Shown: positions 1 through 5,035 of the stretch, piece by piece
How positions within the stretch are numbered: the first letter of the stretch is position 1
Layout: every line of letters begins with the position of its first letter
Source: DHVE2 group archaeon
Lineage (GTDB): Archaea > Thermoplasmatota > Thermoplasmata > Thermoplasmatales > Aciduliprofundaceae
DNA: 5,035 nucleotides
Direction of reading: 5' to 3'
Assembly: GCA_026986135.1 (NCBI GenBank)
Contig: JALSPD010000018.1
Span: 1-5,035, forward strand
Program-made: the position numbers and the translations under genes
The notes under the pieces: model-generated
Told to the model about the DNA's origin: nothing
Seen by the model: only the letters and a program-made list of their open reading frames with translations
Database searches by the model: none

Positions 1-680
1 GCAATGATGTAACCACGGGTATCTGTAGATTTCTCCTCTGAGAGATTAACCATCCAGTCCTCATCCAAAAGCCGTATCTCATGGTACGGTGCCTCCCTGC
101 GTAGATGGTAGAGAGAATTATAACCAAAGGAGTCATGATATGCAAAAAGGAAAGTACCATCAGAAAGCATAAAGTTGAGAGAGCCAAGAGAATTGAGCTC
201 ATGCGCAAGATTGTGAAGCCAGATAAAATCCTCTTTGCTCCACTCTTCAATCCCCCGCTCATTTATCTTTGAGAGAATATGGCAAAAAACCAGCTCTGAA
301 TCCGTATCGCCAATGGGTCTGCATGATGCCATATCATAGTTCCAATCAACCCCCATGGTTCCGTTGTGCGCGAAAACATAGTCCCTGCCATTTAGCTCCC
401 TCTGGAATGGATGCGTGTTCTTCCTCGCCAAACCACCTCGGCTGGCAAATCTCACATGAGCTATGAATATTCGGGACTTCACGCCCTTGTAGTTTCCAAC
501 AAATTCAGCCAGTTCGCTTCTTTTTGCACTAATCGGCTCTTTGAATACCTGTGCGGATTCATCAGGATAGTACGCAAGACCCCAGCCGTGTGGATTCCCT
601 GAGGATCTATGTCTGAACCCGCGGAACGAAATTCTTGCATTAACGGCACGATTAAAAGACATACCCATCAGTTCGCACAT
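1..680 (-). CDS. Class II glutamine amidotransferase, YafJ/EgtC-like (C-terminus cut by window edge)
   Basis: This protein should hydrolyse glutamine and pass the ammonia to an acceptor substrate that is not identifiable here. The start ATG at 680-678 places Cys at residue 2, which becomes the N-terminal nucleophile after Met removal, as in all class II (Ntn) amidotransferases. The opening CELMGMSFN is typical of the YafJ/EgtC-like group rather than GlmS or PurF. Other family marks are HGWG (31-34), HVRFAS (75-80, with the glutamine-binding Arg77), THPF (89-92), AHNG (104-107, oxyanion-hole Asn106-Gly107) and GDTDSE (124-129, with Asp127). I translated 226 codons with no stop or frameshift; the gene continues left of the window. 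Stand-alone members are usually about 250-300 aa, so little may be missing, but a further domain cannot be excluded. It lies 64 bases downstream of glmM on the same strand. Arginine codons include many CGN, unlike the AGA-dominated genes to the right. The family is confident; the acceptor substrate is unknown. Confidence 0.9.
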   Translation of the reverse strand, partial: MCELMGMSFNRAVNARISFRGFRHRSSGNPHGWGLAYYPDESAQVFKEPISAKRSELAEFVGNYKGVKSRIFIAHVRFASRGGLARKNTHPFQRELNGRDYVFAHNGTMGVDWNYDMASCRPIGDTDSELVFCHILSKINERGIEEWSKEDFIWLHNLAHELNSLGSLNFMLSDGTFLFAYHDSFGYNSLYHLRREAPYHEIRLLDEDWMVNLSEEKSTDTRGYII

Positions 681-686
681 TTTTTA

Positions 687-692
687 ATCACC
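687..692 (-). promoter_or_regulatory. Shine-Dalgarno site of the glutamine amidotransferase
   Basis: On the minus strand GGTGAT lies 6 bases before the ATG at 680. It matches the archaeal 16S rRNA 3' end (anti-SD containing ATCACC). It supports the chosen start, which is also fixed by the required Cys2. The same GGTGATTAAA string precedes the partial gene at 4748, while the three other genes lack any such match. This suggests the gene is normally read from a transcript with a leader, such as a glmM read-through mRNA. Confidence 0.65.
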
Positions 693-714
693 CTATAAAA
701 GGTGGATTCGGAGG

Positions 715-722
715 ATATAAAG
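715..722 (-). promoter_or_regulatory. Possible TATA box for the glutamine amidotransferase
   Basis: The minus strand reads CTTTATAT here, in the 64-base gap after glmM. Its centre lies about 38 bases before the start codon, which would give a leader of roughly 13 bases carrying the GGTGAT site. The upstream BRE is weak (ACAAATC). A second TATA-like string (CTTTTATAG, about 693-701) is too close to the ATG to serve this start. No T-run terminator is visible after the glmM stop, so read-through from glmM is equally plausible. Confidence 0.35.
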
Positions 723-744
723 ATTTGTGCGAAGGTTCAGATTT

Positions 745-2094
745 TTACACTCTTTCAACAACCTCTTGAAGTTCCTTCTCGTATCTCTCCAGAATCTCCG
801 CAAGTTTGTCCTCGCTCCTCGCCTCCGCATAGATTCTGTAAATAGGTTCGGTGCCAGAGGGGCGAATGAGGACCCACCATCCATCGCCCATTATCTTGAC
901 ACCATCAATCGTGATGACATTCTCCCCAGAATACTTATTCTTCAGGGCTTCAAGCACCCTTTCCTTCTTCTCGTTAGGGCACGAAACACTAACCTTTTTC
1001 TGGTAATACACGGGAAGCTCCGCAACTAGCTCAGACATCTTCTTTCCGGTTTTTGCCATTATCTCAAGCATCTTCGCCATACCCATTGCTCCATCGCGGC
1101 AGTACTGCATCTCGGGGAATATCATCCCGCCGTTCTCCTCGCCTCCGAATCTCGCTCGGGTTTCAATCATCTTCCTCGCGACGATTGGAGCACCAACCTT
1201 AGTGTATATAACCTTCGCACCTCTCTCCCTTGCAATATCCTCAAGGGCCATGGATGAGCTAACGGGAGTGACGAGGAGATCCCCTTCTTTCAGGATATAA
1301 TTCGCCACTATTGCCAAGCTCTTGTCTCCAGTGATAAAATTGCCCTGCTCATCAATGAATATCACGCGGTCTGCATCGCCATCATGCACTATTCCCAGAT
1401 CAAAATCGCCATCCTTAACAAAGGAGATAATCTCTTGAAGGTTTTCAGGTTTGGGTTCACTTTCATGACCTGGAAATGTCCCGTCAGGCTGGCAGTTAAG
1501 GGATACGACCTTAACACCAAGTTCCTCAAGAATATACGGCGATGTGAAGCAGGATGCTCCATTTGCACAGTCAATCGCAACCTTGAATCCGGCATTTCTT
1601 ATGCTTTCTCTATCCACCAGTGATATTATCCTCTCAATATACTCCCTATTTGCGCCTTCAGCACGTATGTGTCTGCCTACATCTTTCCAGTTTACAATGC
1701 GAAATTCTCTGGAAAAGAATATTTTTTCAATTTCCTCCTCCGCTTTACGGGGCAGCTCGGTACCATCTCCTGCAATAGCCTTAACGCCGTTGAATTCTGG
1801 CGGATTATGGGAAGCAGTTATTGCCACGCCAAAATCACCGTGATTACGGGTGTATAGTTGAATAGCAGGCGTGGGAGCAATTCCAATATCCACAACATTG
1901 ACACCAGTAGCTAGAAGACCTGAAATCACGGCATTTTTAACCATATCTCCAGATATTCTGGTATCTGCACCGAGCACCACATTGGATCCCTGAGGGAGAT
2001 AGGTCCCTATTGCCATTCCAATTTTGACAAGGAAATCAGGCTTGAATTCTTTTCCGATTACCCCACGAATTCCATTTGTTCCAAAGAGTCGCAT
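745..2094 (-). CDS. glmM: Phosphoglucosamine mutase family (archaeal GlmM-type phosphohexomutase)
   Basis: This cytosolic alpha-D-phosphohexomutase probably interconverts glucosamine 6-phosphate and glucosamine 1-phosphate on the route to UDP-N-acetylglucosamine. The 449 residues match the family's usual length of about 450. All four domains show their signatures: FGTNGIRG at 4-11; the catalytic phosphoserine loop TASHNPPEFNG at 93-103, with Ser95 as the phosphorylated residue; the metal loop DGDADR at 238-243 (Asp238, Asp240, Asp242 bind Mg2+); the sugar-specificity loop GGEENGG at 317-323; and the phosphate-binding loop RPSGTEP at 411-417. The EENGG loop is the archaeal form, where bacterial GlmM has GGEQSGH. 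Archaeal relatives of this shape have also been assigned phosphomannomutase or phosphopentomutase activity, so the exact sugar is inferred. The ATG at 2094 is the only start that keeps the conserved N-terminus; it lacks an SD and lies about 24 bases after a TATA box. The gene is divergent from trpS and upstream of an amidotransferase on the same strand. Confidence 0.92.
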   Translation of the reverse strand: MRLFGTNGIRGVIGKEFKPDFLVKIGMAIGTYLPQGSNVVLGADTRISGDMVKNAVISGLLATGVNVVDIGIAPTPAIQLYTRNHGDFGVAITASHNPPEFNGVKAIAGDGTELPRKAEEEIEKIFFSREFRIVNWKDVGRHIRAEGANREYIERIISLVDRESIRNAGFKVAIDCANGASCFTSPYILEELGVKVVSLNCQPDGTFPGHESEPKPENLQEIISFVKDGDFDLGIVHDGDADRVIFIDEQGNFITGDKSLAIVANYILKEGDLLVTPVSSSMALEDIARERGAKVIYTKVGAPIVARKMIETRARFGGEENGGMIFPEMQYCRDGAMGMAKMLEIMAKTGKKMSELVAELPVYYQKKVSVSCPNEKKERVLEALKNKYSGENVITIDGVKIMGDGWWVLIRPSGTEPIYRIYAEARSEDKLAEILERYEKELQEVVERV

Positions 2095-2112
2095 AATGGG
2101 GGATTATGAATA

Positions 2113-2129
2113 CATAAATTAAATTTTCC
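2113..2129 (-). promoter_or_regulatory. BRE/TATA promoter of glmM, leaderless
   Basis: On the minus strand GGAAAA (BRE-like, 2124-2129) runs directly into TTTAATTTATG (TATA-like, 2113-2123). The TATA centre lies about 24 bases before the ATG at 2094, so transcription would begin at or within a few bases of the start codon. No Shine-Dalgarno match precedes the ATG, in keeping with a leaderless mRNA. Confidence 0.6.
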
Positions 2130-2147
2130 AAGTACAATCCCTTTTCA

Positions 2148-2179
2148 CCTATAAAAATGCATTGTAATCATATAAATTG
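2148..2179. promoter_or_regulatory. Spare TATA-like sequences in the divergent intergenic region
   Basis: Two further AT-rich TATA-like strings sit here: CCTATAAAAATG from 2148 and CATATAAATTG at 2169-2179, each readable on either strand. Neither is spaced for leaderless transcription of glmM or trpS. On the plus strand they would start RNAs near 2178 and 2198, giving trpS a leader of about 90-110 bases. They may be alternative promoters or simply AT-rich spacer. I see no open reading frame or clear RNA fold for them to serve. Confidence 0.25.
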
Positions 2180-2217
2180 TTTTCCTGCATACATTTCCCG
2201 TTCACCCAACACATACA

Positions 2218-2238
2218 TCTTTCTCCCCCCTCTCCCCT
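2218..2238 (+). other. 21-base pure pyrimidine tract
   Basis: All 21 bases are C or T, including runs of six and four C. The tract ends about 20 bases before the trpS BRE. The complementary strand is G/A only. Nothing ties it to a known element. It may affect local DNA shape or bind a protein upstream of the trpS promoter. Confidence 0.5.
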
Positions 2239-2240
2239 AC

Positions 2241-2264
2241 AAACTTTTGTTTCCGTGAAAGTTT
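2241..2264. repeat. 7-bp inverted repeat over the trpS BRE/TATA (possible operator)
   Basis: AAACTTT (2241-2247) and AAAGTTT (2258-2264) are a perfect inverted repeat with a 10-base spacer. The arm centres are 17 bases apart, so a dimeric regulator would meet both arms offset by about one and a half helical turns. The right arm overlaps the BRE-like GAAAG and the first T residues of the trpS TATA box, so binding would compete with TBP/TFB. The sequence is AT-rich, so a chance match is possible. No regulator is identified in the window. Confidence 0.4.
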
Positions 2265-2269
2265 TTATG
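2257..2269 (+). promoter_or_regulatory. BRE/TATA promoter of trpS, leaderless
   Basis: GAAAG (BRE-like, 2257-2261) is followed by TTTTTATG (TATA-like, 2262-2269). The TATA centre is about 25 bases before the ATG at 2290, which places the transcription start at or next to the start codon. No Shine-Dalgarno sequence precedes the ATG. The ATGs at 2268 and 2271 are out of frame with the gene. Confidence 0.6.
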
Positions 2270-2289
2270 CATGGTTGAGATAATCCATT

Positions 2290-3594
2290 ATGCCACTCAT
2301 AAACCCATGGGCATCGCAGCAGTTTAAAGATTACAAAAAATTAAGGGATGAGTTCGGAATTGAGGAGTTCAACTTCACCCTTCCAGATGCCCCGCCTATT
2401 TTCAGGAGAGGAATTATATTCGGGCACAGGGATTTTCAGCTCATATACGACAGAATAATCAACTCAAAACCATTTGCAGTTCTCACGGGGCTTATGCCCT
2501 CTGGTCGCATGCATTTTGGTCATAAGATGACCATTGATCAGGTTGTTTATTATCAAAATCAGGGTGGGGATGTGCACATTGCTGTGGCAGATATTGAAGC
2601 ATATGCCTCAAGAGGCATATCTCTTGAAAAGGCAGAAAAAATAGCACTTGAAGAATACATACCCTCTTACATAGCCCTCGGAATATCGCCTGATAAAGCG
2701 GAGGTTTACTTCCAATCAAAACGCAGAGAAGTTAAAGATCTGGCATGGAAACTTGCCAAGAAAATAAATATGAATGAGTTCCTGAAGATATATGGATTTG
2801 ATAAAGAGGCAAATATGACCCATCTATTTGCACCTTTAATTCAGGTTGGTGATATACTACACGTACAGCTTGACAGATTTGGAGGAAGAAGGCCAACAGT
2901 TGTTCCAGTAGGCGTTGATCAAGATCCCCACATGAGATTGACCCGTGATCTCGTGGAAAGATGGAGAATGTTCAGTGTGGTCCTTCAGGAAGGCAAAATA
3001 GGGGTATTTTACAGAGGGGAATCTCCAGAAAAGGTACTAAATGAGGTGGCATCTATAGTCGGGGATCTTGGATTTGATGTTCATCTTAATATACCCTACA
3101 AAGCACTTTATGCATCCGGTACCAATTGGGAGCACCTAAGGAGAATAAATGAAGCGATCATTGAATACGAACGCAAAATAAATGAACACGGATTCTTCCC
3201 TCCCTCGGCAACATATCATCGGCTCATAACGGGGCTAAACGGAGGCAAAATGTCCTCATCAATACCTGACAGCGCTATCTTCCTTACAGATTCCCCGGAA
3301 GAGGCTGTGAGAAAAGTAAAAAGGGCAATAACAGGGGGAGGTGCAACGCTGGAAGAGCACAGAAAATACGGTGGAAATCCAGATAGATGCTCCATATACG
3401 AATTCTTCGCATACCATCTTATTGAGGATGATTCCTACCTGAAAGAGATATATGAATCCTGCAAATCGGGAGAGAGAATATGCGGAAAATGCAAAAAAGA
3501 AGCCGCAAATCTTGTAGAGGAGTGGATGAAGGATTTCCATGAAAGAAGGGAAAATGCAAAGGATATGGTGAAAGAGATAGTGAGATACGACTAA
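2290..3594 (+). CDS. trpS: Tryptophanyl-tRNA synthetase, archaeal/eukaryotic type
   Basis: This class Ic aminoacyl-tRNA synthetase activates tryptophan with ATP and charges tRNA-Trp in the cytosol. The N-terminal extension (1-60, NPWASQ at 5-10) is typical of the archaeal/eukaryotic form. The Rossmann fold carries the HIGH-type motif SGRMHFGHK (71-79; HFGH at 75-78), the GVDQDPHMRLTRD stretch (208-220) and the KMSKS-type loop GGKMSSS (318-324). At 434 aa it is longer than compact homologues: roughly 70 extra residues lie between TRDLVERW (218-225) and PPSATYH (304-310). The C-terminal domain contains Cys367, Cys391, Cys398 and Cys401, spaced x23, x6 and x2, a likely metal or [4Fe-4S] site. 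The ATG at 2290 is supported by a TATA box about 25 bases upstream; there is no SD, so the mRNA is probably leaderless. It is divergent from glmM. The next gene appears to have its own promoter. Confidence 0.96.
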   Translation: MPLINPWASQQFKDYKKLRDEFGIEEFNFTLPDAPPIFRRGIIFGHRDFQLIYDRIINSKPFAVLTGLMPSGRMHFGHKMTIDQVVYYQNQGGDVHIAVADIEAYASRGISLEKAEKIALEEYIPSYIALGISPDKAEVYFQSKRREVKDLAWKLAKKINMNEFLKIYGFDKEANMTHLFAPLIQVGDILHVQLDRFGGRRPTVVPVGVDQDPHMRLTRDLVERWRMFSVVLQEGKIGVFYRGESPEKVLNEVASIVGDLGFDVHLNIPYKALYASGTNWEHLRRINEAIIEYERKINEHGFFPPSATYHRLITGLNGGKMSSSIPDSAIFLTDSPEEAVRKVKRAITGGGATLEEHRKYGGNPDRCSIYEFFAYHLIEDDSYLKEIYESCKSGERICGKCKKEAANLVEEWMKDFHERRENAKDMVKEIVRYD

Positions 3595-3600
3595 TGTTCG

Positions 3601-3617
3601 GAGATAAAAATAAATAC
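3601..3617 (+). promoter_or_regulatory. TATA promoter of the unknown 368-aa gene, leaderless
   Basis: GAGATAAAAATAAATAC contains a purine-rich BRE-like start and a TATA-like core ATAAATA centred near 3613. That centre is about 26 bases before the ATG at 3639, the same spacing as at glmM and trpS. No SD match precedes the ATG. The 44-base gap after the trpS stop shows no T-rich terminator, so some read-through from trpS is possible. Confidence 0.5.
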
Positions 3618-3638
3618 CCCATTCCCTGAGATTGGTTC

Positions 3639-4745
3639 ATGGATCAAGGAAGCGTGGTGCCCTTAGAGTACCTATACACCCCACACATATGCAGATGGCG
3701 ATTTGTACTGAGTGGTGAAGTTAAAAGTGATAAAAACTGTGACGAAGTTGTGGATCAGGCAGAGAAAAAAGGAAAATACATCATTCTTACGAAGATAAAC
3801 AAGCATCTATGCCTTCTCTCAAAGGTCAAGATTGATAAGAGAAGCAAAGCAATGAACATTGCCATACAGGATAAAATATATGAGATGAATTTCAGTGATT
3901 TTCCCATTACTGGATGGGCAGAAAAAACGGGGATAGGTGCCGCACTCCATGCGCTTGTTGTTGGAAGTTTAAAAGATGCCATTGAAGGTAGAGAAAAATA
4001 TCCTCAAAGGTACACAGAGTACCTGAGCAACTTCACTAAAACATTAGAAGACAGATACAGAATAACTGTAAATGGATTACAATATTTCCCGTTTGATTCA
4101 TCAATAATACTGCTATCCATCGCGATTTCTCTAAGAATTAAAAAATCACCCTTCGGACAGGATGGAATAGAGCATGAAGAGGAATACGCACCGTGCATGA
4201 CATGTCCCTTTCTGAGCTTTTGCCAAGTAAATTCGGAGGGAGGCATCATCCCTAAGGATAAGATAGGGGAAATCTACGAAATCGCCCTTGCAGCCATGGA
4301 TCTGGAATACCGAGGAATTGAGGGGTGGTACTACATATACAGAACGGCTCTGAAAATTTTAAGGGGATACAGAGGAAGGGTAAAGAAAATATTTAAAGAG
4401 GAGCTTGAAAAGGGTGAGGGGTTCAGTTATCAATTTCCAGATAATAAGAAAGTTATTGAGAACGCATCAAAAAAATCCAAACTTGATGACGGAGAGAAAT
4501 CTATGCTCCTGGCCATCCTTGATGATATGAGAAAAAGCATGGCAGACAGCACCATACTCAATGAGACCGTGGTTTACAGCAATGATTTTATAACCCTTGT
4601 AAAGAAAGGCATGCTTACCACGAATGGTATTTCATACGAGCTTGACCCATTTCCTGTGTATCCAGAGGAGGATGAATCTCTTAAAATACTGGGCGTCAAT
4701 GTAAAAATCGGAAGATTACTTAAAAATATAGAGGACGGTGATTAA
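3639..4745 (+). CDS. Unrecognised protein with a C-x2-C-x5-C cluster
   Basis: I do not recognise this 368-residue protein. It has no signal peptide and no convincing membrane segment (the hydrophobic stretch 155-166 is short), so it is probably cytosolic. Visible features are an N-terminal EYLYTPHICRWRF (10-22), a helical-looking GIGAALHALVVGSLKDAIEG (98-117), and a cysteine cluster APCMTCPFLSFC (184-195; Cys186, Cys189, Cys195). Downstream come a charged helical region (about 206-260), a Lys/Asp-rich stretch and an acidic C-terminus. Cys18 upstream, or His179 placed x6 before Cys186, could supply a fourth ligand for a metal or Fe-S cluster. This layout loosely recalls Cas4/AddB-type Fe-S nucleases, but I find no D...E-x-K nuclease triad, so no function is assigned. 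The ATG at 3639 follows a TATA box by about 26 bases and is probably leaderless. The next gene begins 2 bases after the stop, suggesting a two-gene unit. Confidence 0.85.
   Translation: MDQGSVVPLEYLYTPHICRWRFVLSGEVKSDKNCDEVVDQAEKKGKYIILTKINKHLCLLSKVKIDKRSKAMNIAIQDKIYEMNFSDFPITGWAEKTGIGAALHALVVGSLKDAIEGREKYPQRYTEYLSNFTKTLEDRYRITVNGLQYFPFDSSIILLSIAISLRIKKSPFGQDGIEHEEEYAPCMTCPFLSFCQVNSEGGIIPKDKIGEIYEIALAAMDLEYRGIEGWYYIYRTALKILRGYRGRVKKIFKEELEKGEGFSYQFPDNKKVIENASKKSKLDDGEKSMLLAILDDMRKSMADSTILNETVVYSNDFITLVKKGMLTTNGISYELDPFPVYPEEDESLKILGVNVKIGRLLKNIEDGD
4737..4742 (+). promoter_or_regulatory. Shine-Dalgarno site of the downstream partial gene
   Basis: GGTGAT lies in the last codons of the preceding gene, 5 bases before the ATG at 4748. 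It matches the archaeal anti-SD. It decides the start of the next gene and indicates that gene is translated from the same mRNA as its upstream neighbour. Confidence 0.7.
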
Positions 4746-4747
4746 AT

Positions 4748-5035
4748 ATGGATTCTGAACCAGATGATTCAAAGATCATCTATCCTCTTATTTTTCTTTA
4801 CAATCTGCCCCCCAATTTCGTACCGGTAAAGGGCAGAAACGGGCATGCTACGGAGCATTATGAAACATTGAGCGAGAATTCACCCCTTGCAGTAAGCATA
4901 TCCCGATACGATAAAATCCTGCTTTCTCTAAGCAAAAAGATCGGACAATTAACATCATTTGAAAGAAAATTTTTCATCTACACCCTGCAAAATAATATTC
5001 AACTGGAAATACCCACAGTGGAAGAGGTATGTGGG
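4748..5035 (+). CDS. Unrecognised protein, N-terminal 96 residues (cut by window edge)
   Basis: The reading frame is open from the ATG at 4748 to the end of the window, giving 96 residues that begin MDSEPDDSKIIYPLIFLYNL. The start follows the preceding stop by only 2 bases and has a GGTGAT Shine-Dalgarno match, so the two genes are almost certainly co-transcribed and may be translationally coupled. The visible part mixes a short hydrophobic stretch (10-20) with a charged, helical-looking segment (about 50-80, SRYDKILLSLSKKIG then FERKFFIYTL). There is no signal peptide, Walker A motif or other signature I can name. The single visible Cys is at residue 95. Function is unknown; it may act with the cysteine-cluster protein upstream. 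Confidence 0.8.
   Translation, partial: MDSEPDDSKIIYPLIFLYNLPPNFVPVKGRNGHATEHYETLSENSPLAVSISRYDKILLSLSKKIGQLTSFERKFFIYTLQNNIQLEIPTVEEVCG

Noticed and set aside
1..680. Reading the amidotransferase as GlmS because it lies next to glmM.
   Set aside because: GlmS begins CGIVGYI and is followed by sugar isomerase domains. This protein begins CELMGMSFN with HGWG and HVRFAS spacing of the YafJ type, and no isomerase domain is visible in the part within the window.
727..1029. A 100-codon plus-strand open frame antisense to the end of glmM.
   Set aside because: It lies entirely opposite well-conserved glmM codons and the short glmM-amidotransferase gap, has no SD or TATA in position, and its composition is what a shadow frame would give. 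The same applies to the plus-strand frames at 269-602 opposite the amidotransferase and 1384-1857 opposite glmM.
2204..2238. Possible G-quadruplex on the minus strand of the glmM-trpS intergenic region (four G-runs).
   Set aside because: Two of the runs are separated by a loop of nearly 20 bases, which makes a stable quadruplex unlikely. It is reported only as a pyrimidine tract.
2095..2289. A small RNA gene (tRNA, C/D box or riboswitch) in the divergent intergenic region.
   Set aside because: No cloverleaf, no C box/D box pair and no stable stem beyond the 7-bp inverted repeat could be found; the space is accounted for by two promoters and low-complexity sequence.
3755..4249. Minus-strand open frames of 75-81 codons within the unknown 368-aa gene.
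   Set aside because: They are shadows of the plus-strand gene, which has a supported start, a promoter and a coupled downstream gene. They have no initiation signals of their own. The minus-strand frames inside trpS are rejected for the same reason.
3639..4745. Assignment of the 368-aa protein as an active Cas4/RecB-like PD-(D/E)XK nuclease, based on the N-terminal CRW segment, GAALH and C-x2-C-x5-C.
   Set aside because: I could not find the catalytic Asp followed by E-x-K or D-x-K at a suitable distance after GAALH, and there is no CRISPR array or other cas gene in the window. Only the cysteine pattern is kept as a finding.

Overview
The window looks like an ordinary chromosomal segment of a euryarchaeon, most plausibly a Thermoplasmatota member of the Aciduliprofundum kind. 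That lineage call is an inference from protein style, from heavy AGA/AGG and ATA codon use in the right half, and from promoter architecture. The archaeal assignment is firmer. The tryptophanyl-tRNA synthetase is of the archaeal/eukaryotic type, the phosphohexomutase is of the archaeal GlmM type, and BRE/TATA-like elements lie about 25 bases upstream of three start codons that lack a Shine-Dalgarno sequence, which is the expected layout for leaderless archaeal mRNAs.

Left part (1-2094, minus strand): glmM (phosphoglucosamine mutase family, 449 aa, complete) is followed after a 64-base gap by a class II glutamine amidotransferase of the YafJ/EgtC-like type. The amidotransferase starts at 680 and runs off the left edge (226 complete codons visible, reading frame open throughout). 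It has a Shine-Dalgarno match, so it is probably translated from the glmM transcript, from its own weak promoter, or from both.

Middle (2095-2289): a 195-base divergent intergenic region holds the leaderless promoters of glmM and trpS, a 7-bp inverted repeat across the trpS BRE/TATA, a 21-base pure pyrimidine run, and spare TATA-like sequences. The two divergent start regions share an unusually similar sequence around the ATG.

Right part (2290-5035, plus strand): trpS (434 aa, complete) is followed by a 368-aa protein I cannot name, apparently with its own leaderless promoter. That gene is followed after 2 bases by the start of a second unrecognised gene, cut by the right edge, with a good Shine-Dalgarno sequence inside the end of the previous gene. 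These last two genes look translationally coupled.

The most interesting signals are cysteine patterns in two neighbouring genes. TrpRS carries C-x23-C-x6-C-x2-C in its C-terminal domain, one residue off the [4Fe-4S] motif described for Thermotoga maritima TrpRS. The unknown 368-aa protein carries C-x2-C-x5-C, a spacing seen in iron-sulfur proteins such as Cas4/AddB nucleases and endonuclease III. I see no mobile element, CRISPR array, tRNA or rRNA, and no clear evidence for a new defence or metabolic system.
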